NCBI RefSeq assembly: GCF_964026495.1
Contig: NZ_OZ032148.1
Location: 124,001-188,000 of the forward strand
Source: Arsenophonus sp964026495
GTDB taxonomy: Bacteria; Pseudomonadota; Gammaproteobacteria; Enterobacterales; Enterobacteriaceae
Length of the DNA stretch: 64,000 nucleotides
Direction of reading: 5' to 3'
Notes under the pieces: generated by a model
Database searches by the model: none
Told to the model about the DNA's origin: nothing
Seen by the model: only the letters and a program-made list of their open reading frames with translations
Position numbers and translations under genes: made by a program
In this document: in pieces, positions 60,163 to 64,000 of the stretch
How positions within the stretch are numbered: the stretch's first letter is position 1
How the letters are laid out: each line of letters opens with the position of its first letter

Positions 60163-61275
60163 ATGTATACATTTTCAATTAAAAGGCGTCAATCAACACG
60201 TATTTACGTGGGTAATGTTGCTATTGGTGACGGTGCACCCATTACAATACAATCTATGACCAATACAAATACAACAGATGTTATTGCAACAGTCCAACAA
60301 ATTAAAGAATTAGAAAGAGTTGGTGTAGATATTATTCGTATATCTATACCAACAATGGATGCAGCTGAAGCGTTTAAATTGATTAAAAAAGAAGCAAAAG
60401 TTCCGATTATTGCTGATATTCATTTTGATTATCGTATTGCATTAAAAGTTGCTGAATATGGTGTAGATTGTTTACGCATAAACCCTGGTAATATAGGAAA
60501 TAAAAAACGCATTCATCAAGTAATTGATTGTGCTCGCGATAAAAATATCCCTATTCGTATAGGTGTTAATGGTGGTTCATTAATACAAGATTTAAAAAAA
60601 AAATATACCGTACTTACTCCAGAAGTATTAGTAGAATCAGCTATGCGTCATGTTGATATATTAGATAAATTAAATTTTGATAAGTTTAAAGTAAGCGTTA
60701 AAGCTTCGGATGTATTTTTGGCTATTAGTGCTTATCGTTTATTAGCTAAAAAAATTGATCAGCCATTACATGTTGGTATTACTGAAGCTGGTGGAAAACG
60801 AGCAGGTTCAGTAAAATCTGCTATTGGAGTGGGTATTTTGTTATCTGAAGGTATTGGTGATACATTACGTATTTCGTTAGCTGATAACCCCATTGAAGAA
60901 GTGAAAGTTGGTTTTGATATTTTAAAATCACTTCGTATTCGTTCAAGAGGTATTAATTTTATCGCTTGTCCAACTTGTGCGCGTCAGGAATTTGATGTTA
61001 TTGGTACTGTAAATGCTTTGGAAAAAAGATTAGAGGATATTATTACACCAATGGATATTTCAATCATTGGTTGTGTTGTTAATGGACCTGGTGAAGCAGA
61101 ATTAGCGAATTTTGGTGTTACAGGAGCAAAAGCAAAAAGTGGATTTTACGAAAATGGTGTACGTCAAAAAGAGCGTTTAGATAATGATAATATAATAGAT
61201 TTATTAGAAGCGAAAATTCGAGAAAAAGCATTAATTTTAAATAAAAAGTATCAAATTAACATAAAACAAAAATAG
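60163..61275 (+). CDS. ispG: 4-hydroxy-3-methylbut-2-enyl diphosphate synthase
   Basis: The 370 residues (E. coli 372) form the penultimate enzyme of the MEP isoprenoid pathway, converting MEcPP into HMBPP with a [4Fe-4S] cluster. Cluster ligands Cys269, Cys272 (ACPTCARQ), Cys304 (GCVVNGPGEA) and Glu311 are present, as are the barrel parts ADIHFDYRIAL and LRINPGNIG and HVGITEAGG. GAAGG is about 10 bases before the ATG. Isoprenoids are needed for ubiquinone and undecaprenyl phosphate, and UbiX is also kept. It lies 70 bases before hisS in the E. coli order. Confidence 0.97.
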   Translation: MYTFSIKRRQSTRIYVGNVAIGDGAPITIQSMTNTNTTDVIATVQQIKELERVGVDIIRISIPTMDAAEAFKLIKKEAKVPIIADIHFDYRIALKVAEYGVDCLRINPGNIGNKKRIHQVIDCARDKNIPIRIGVNGGSLIQDLKKKYTVLTPEVLVESAMRHVDILDKLNFDKFKVSVKASDVFLAISAYRLLAKKIDQPLHVGITEAGGKRAGSVKSAIGVGILLSEGIGDTLRISLADNPIEEVKVGFDILKSLRIRSRGINFIACPTCARQEFDVIGTVNALEKRLEDIITPMDISIIGCVVNGPGEAELANFGVTGAKAKSGFYENGVRQKERLDNDNIIDLLEAKIREKALILNKKYQINIKQK

Positions 61276-61378
61276 AATTTTTTTAATAAAATATTTTTTA
61301 TAAGATTTTATTTTTTATTTCTTTGCTTCTTTGAATTAAAATTACGTGTTTGTATTATACAATAGAGAAATAAATAAG

Positions 61379-62656
61379 TTGATAAATAAGATTCAATCTA
61401 TCCGTGGTATGCATGATTGTCTTCCTATTAGTATTCAATTTTGGCAAAAAATTGAAAATATATTAAAGACAATTTTTGTTAGTTATGGTTTTTCTGAAAT
61501 ACGTACCCCAATTGTAGAGCAGAATGTTTTATTTTCGAGAGCGATTGGTAAATTTACTGATGTAGTTGAAAAAGAAATGTATACCTTTCATGACCGAGAT
61601 GGTAATTTAATAACATTACGTCCAGAAAATACTGCTGCTTGTATACGTTCTGGTATTGAGCATGGATTTTTGTACGATCAGCCACAACGTCTTTGGTATT
61701 TAGGACCAATGTTTCGTTATGAGCGTCCACAAAAAGGACGTTATCGTCAATTTTATCAGTTTGGTGCTGAAGTTTTTGGTTTAACTGGGCCAGATATTGA
61801 TGCTGAAATTATAATTATGACAAAACGGTGTTGGTCTCAATTAGGAATCAGTAAATATCTTTCTTTGGAAATAAATTCACTTGGTTCATTAGAATCACGG
61901 TTGAAATATTCTAAAGTATTATCAATGTTTTTGAAAAAACATGAAGATAAATTAGATGAAAATAGCCGACGTCGCATGTTCATTAATCCATTGCGAATAT
62001 TTGATTCAAAAAATCCTCAAATTCAAGATTTATTAAATGATGCACCTCTTCTTTTTGATTATCTTGATGATGTCTCTAAAAAACATTTTTTAAAATTATG
62101 TAAATTACTTGATATTACAGGAATTCAATATAAAATTAATCCTCGTTTAGTACGCGGATTAGATTATTATAATTGCACTGTATTTGAATGGATTACTAAT
62201 GTTTTAGGTGCAAAAGGTACTATTTGTGCTGGTGGTCGTTATGATGCGTTAGTAGAACAACTTGGTGGGCGAAAAACCAAAGCTATAGGTTTTGCAATAG
62301 GTATGGAACGTACAGTATTATTAGTTAAAAAATTAAATTCAGATTTTATACATAAGTATTCTTCGCCTGATATTTATTTAATATCTTATGGTAAAAATAG
62401 TCAAAATATAATATTAAAATTAGCAGAAAAAATACGAGATCAAATGCCATTTTTAACGTTAATTACTCATCATGGTGGTGGTACTTTAAAAAAACAATTA
62501 GCAAAAGCTAATAAATATAAAGCAAAAATTGCACTTATTTTAGGTGATGATGAATATCGATCTGAATCAATTACAATAAAAAATTTATATACAGGTAAAC
62601 AAGAAAAAATTTTTCAGAAATGTCTCAATATACGTTTGACAGAAATTTTAGGCTAA
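61379..62656 (+). CDS. hisS: Histidyl-tRNA synthetase
   Basis: The 425-residue protein (E. coli 424) is chosen to start at TTG 61379, because INKIQSIRGMHDCLP then aligns with AKNIQAIRGMNDYLP; the frame is open up to a GTG at 61346 that gives 11 more residues without counterpart. This class II synthetase has motif 2 (PMFRYERPQKGRYRQFYQFG), the histidine-specific RGLDYYNCTVFEW, CAGGRYDALV and AIGFAIGMER (motif 3). The C-terminal anticodon-binding domain has HHGGGTLKKQLAKA. It is followed 9 bases later by yfgM, as in E. coli. Confidence 0.96.
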   Translation: MINKIQSIRGMHDCLPISIQFWQKIENILKTIFVSYGFSEIRTPIVEQNVLFSRAIGKFTDVVEKEMYTFHDRDGNLITLRPENTAACIRSGIEHGFLYDQPQRLWYLGPMFRYERPQKGRYRQFYQFGAEVFGLTGPDIDAEIIIMTKRCWSQLGISKYLSLEINSLGSLESRLKYSKVLSMFLKKHEDKLDENSRRRMFINPLRIFDSKNPQIQDLLNDAPLLFDYLDDVSKKHFLKLCKLLDITGIQYKINPRLVRGLDYYNCTVFEWITNVLGAKGTICAGGRYDALVEQLGGRKTKAIGFAIGMERTVLLVKKLNSDFIHKYSSPDIYLISYGKNSQNIILKLAEKIRDQMPFLTLITHHGGGTLKKQLAKANKYKAKIALILGDDEYRSESITIKNLYTGKQEKIFQKCLNIRLTEILG

Positions 62657-62665
62657 AAAGATTTG

Positions 62666-63298
62666 ATGAAATTTTATGTTATTAATTGCAAAATAAAGAT
62701 GATTAAACATTATTTTATTAATAAAAAAAGAATGTTAATCATCTTGTTCATCATTGGATTAAATCTAATAACACTTAGTCATTATCATTGGCAATCATTG
62801 TATTTATCTCTTCTGAATACGAAAGCTTATTTTTCTGAAAAAAAAAATTTTCAATGGTATGAAAGGTTTAAAGAATTTTTTTTTAGTAATGAGCAGTTTT
62901 TTGATGCAAAAAAAAATATTTATTTTGTTTTAAAGAATATAGAAGAAGCAAAGATTTTAGTAGAAAAAAATGATCTTTTGAATGCAGAAAAAGTATTGTT
63001 AAAAGCATTAACACTGACAAATGTAAAAAATATTCAGAATTTAATTAATATTAGATTAGCGCGTATTCAATTAGCTTTAAATCATACAGAAAAAGCACTG
63101 GTTTCTTTGATGGAAGTAGAAGAGAAAACGTGGAATATGATTGTAGAAAATATACGAGGTGATATTTTTCTTAAAAAAAATGATATTCCTGCTGCTCGTG
63201 CAGCTTATTTAAAAGGATTAGAATCAGATGGATCTGAAAATATGAAAACTATATTAAAAATAAAAATGAATAGTTTATCACAGCAAGAGGGATATTGA
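62666..63298 (+). CDS. yfgM: Inner-membrane TPR-like protein YfgM
   Basis: The 210-residue protein (E. coli 206) has a short cytoplasmic N-terminus, one membrane helix (about 23-41) and a periplasmic part that matches YfgM in its second half: LLNAEKVLLKALTL, LINIRLARIQLALN, ALVSLMEVEEKTWNMIVENIRGD and PAARAAYLKGLESD. In E. coli it associates with the SecYEG translocon and PpiD as part of the periplasmic chaperone network. The start at ATG 62666 is preferred over the adjoining TTG. The first periplasmic half has drifted to Lys/Phe/Asn-rich sequence. It lies between hisS and bamB, two bases before bamB. Confidence 0.88.
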   Translation: MKFYVINCKIKMIKHYFINKKRMLIILFIIGLNLITLSHYHWQSLYLSLLNTKAYFSEKKNFQWYERFKEFFFSNEQFFDAKKNIYFVLKNIEEAKILVEKNDLLNAEKVLLKALTLTNVKNIQNLINIRLARIQLALNHTEKALVSLMEVEEKTWNMIVENIRGDIFLKKNDIPAARAAYLKGLESDGSENMKTILKIKMNSLSQQEGY

Positions 63299-63300
63299 GA

Positions 63301-64000
63301 TGCAAACAATCAAAATATTTTTTTTTGTTACATCAATAATAATTTTGTTAATCGGATGTTCAAGTAAAAAAAATTTTACGTTTATCTCTTCTATCCCTCC
63401 AGTTAATAATCAATTTACTCCTATTGTGATTTGGAAAAATATCATAGGACATGGTACTGGAAAGTATTATTCAAAAATTTCTCCTGTTTATGATAATTTT
63501 GTTGTTTATGGAGCGGATCGTCGAGGTATTATAAAAGCAATCGATTTTAATTCCGGCAATATATTATGGTCAATTGATTTATTAAACCAAATTGGTTATA
63601 TTACAAACAATAAACCTATATTACTTTCTTCTGGATTAACTATTTCAGGAGATAAGATTTATATGGGAGCAGAAACTGGTCAATTAATTGCATTAAATAA
63701 GTTTAATGGAAAAGTTGTATGGGTTACTAATGTTGCTGGAGAAGCAATTTCGCAACCTGTAGTCAGTGATGGTTTAGTTTTAACTCATACTAGTAATGGA
63801 GTATTACAGGCTTTAGATATAAAAAATGGAAATATTAAATGGAGTATTCACTTAGATAATTATTCAATATTATCTATAAGAGGTAAATCTGCTCCTAGCA
63901 TATTTTATGGTATTGCAATTGTTGGTAGTAATAATGGTAGAATTACTGCAATAACCTTGTCTCAAGGAGAAATTCTTTGGCAGCAATATATTGATAATAT
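63301..64000 (+). CDS. bamB: Outer membrane assembly lipoprotein BamB (5' part, runs off right edge)
   Basis: From ATG 63301, two bases behind the yfgM stop, the frame stays open to the window end (233 codons). It begins with a lipoprotein signal, MQTIKIFFFVTSIIILLIGC, with lipobox Cys20. Then come NNQFTPIVIW, YGADRRGIIKAID, LSSGLTISGDKIYMG, TNVAGEAISQPVVSDGLVLTHTSNGVLQALD, RGKSAPSIF and VGSNNGRITAITLSQGEILWQQ, all co-linear with E. coli BamB and showing the repeated blades of an 8-bladed propeller. It helps BamA insert outer-membrane proteins, so an outer membrane with beta-barrels is probably retained. About 60% of the protein is visible. Confidence 0.95.

Noticed and set aside
1..64000. 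tRNA, rRNA, tmRNA, RNase P RNA or 4.5S RNA genes
   Set aside because: I scanned spacers for G+C-richer clusters and for TTCGA/TTCAA T-arm patterns with matching acceptor stems and found none; a covariance-model search would be decisive.
1..64000. Insertion sequences, prophage or integrase genes
   Set aside because: No transposase- or integrase-like protein and no terminal repeats flanking coding DNA were seen.

Overview
The window reads as part of the chromosome of a strongly reduced, intracellular, insect-type endosymbiont of the Gammaproteobacteria. Every recognisable protein is closest in my memory to its Enterobacterales (E. coli-like) counterpart. The DNA is extremely A+T-rich by eye (about four fifths). 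Only about 61% of the window is coding, from adding up the genes listed here. Gene blocks are separated by 0.3-2.4 kb of AT-rich spacer. I see no insertion sequence, prophage, CRISPR array, rRNA, tRNA or recognisable structural RNA. The species cannot be named from this window alone.

Layout. 1-6.6 kb: hslV (runs off the left edge), ftsN, priA, rpmE and a shortened metL, in the E. coli order with cytR, metJ and metB missing. 7.8-12 kb: gltS and gmk face each other across 2.4 kb where E. coli has recG-trmH-spoT-rpoZ. 13-20.4 kb: avtA, glyQ-glyS, gor. 20.8-24.6 kb: dsbA, engB and a nuclease-only polA. 25.9-29 kb: pabA, a broken yeaL, dapE. 30.2-34.9 kb: guaB-guaA and aroH. 36.2-41.3 kb: prmB-aroC and fabB. 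42.1-55.7 kb: ubiX, cvpA-dedD-folC-accD, truA, pdxB, pta-ackA and hxpA, in the E. coli order with purF, dedA, usg, yfbU and yfbV missing. 56.9-64 kb: ndk, rlmN, rodZ (shortened), ispG, hisS, yfgM, bamB (runs off the right edge).

Together the genes keep pathways useful to a host or hard to lose: chorismate (aroH, aroC), folate (pabA, folC), pyridoxal phosphate (pdxB), ubiquinone (ubiX), isoprenoids (ispG), diaminopimelate/lysine (the aspartokinase part of metL, dapE), fatty acids (accD, fabB), GMP (guaB, guaA, gmk), acetate/acetyl-CoA exchange (pta, ackA), redox balance (gor, dsbA) and cell division/envelope (ftsN, dedD, rodZ, bamB). A vitamin-provisioning symbiont would fit, but that is inference.

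The most notable observations are a near-full-length PriA whose helicase motifs II, III and the motif V/VI region are gone while Walker A and all eight zinc cysteines remain; clean loss of whole domains in metL, polA and rodZ; a conserved-looking pair of operators (FadR-like and FabR-like) in front of fabB; a heat-shock (sigma-32-like) promoter in front of hslV; three inverted repeats packed between dsbA and engB; and a scatter of short tandem duplications, one of them inside the rlmN coding sequence. I did not find a convincing new multi-gene system.
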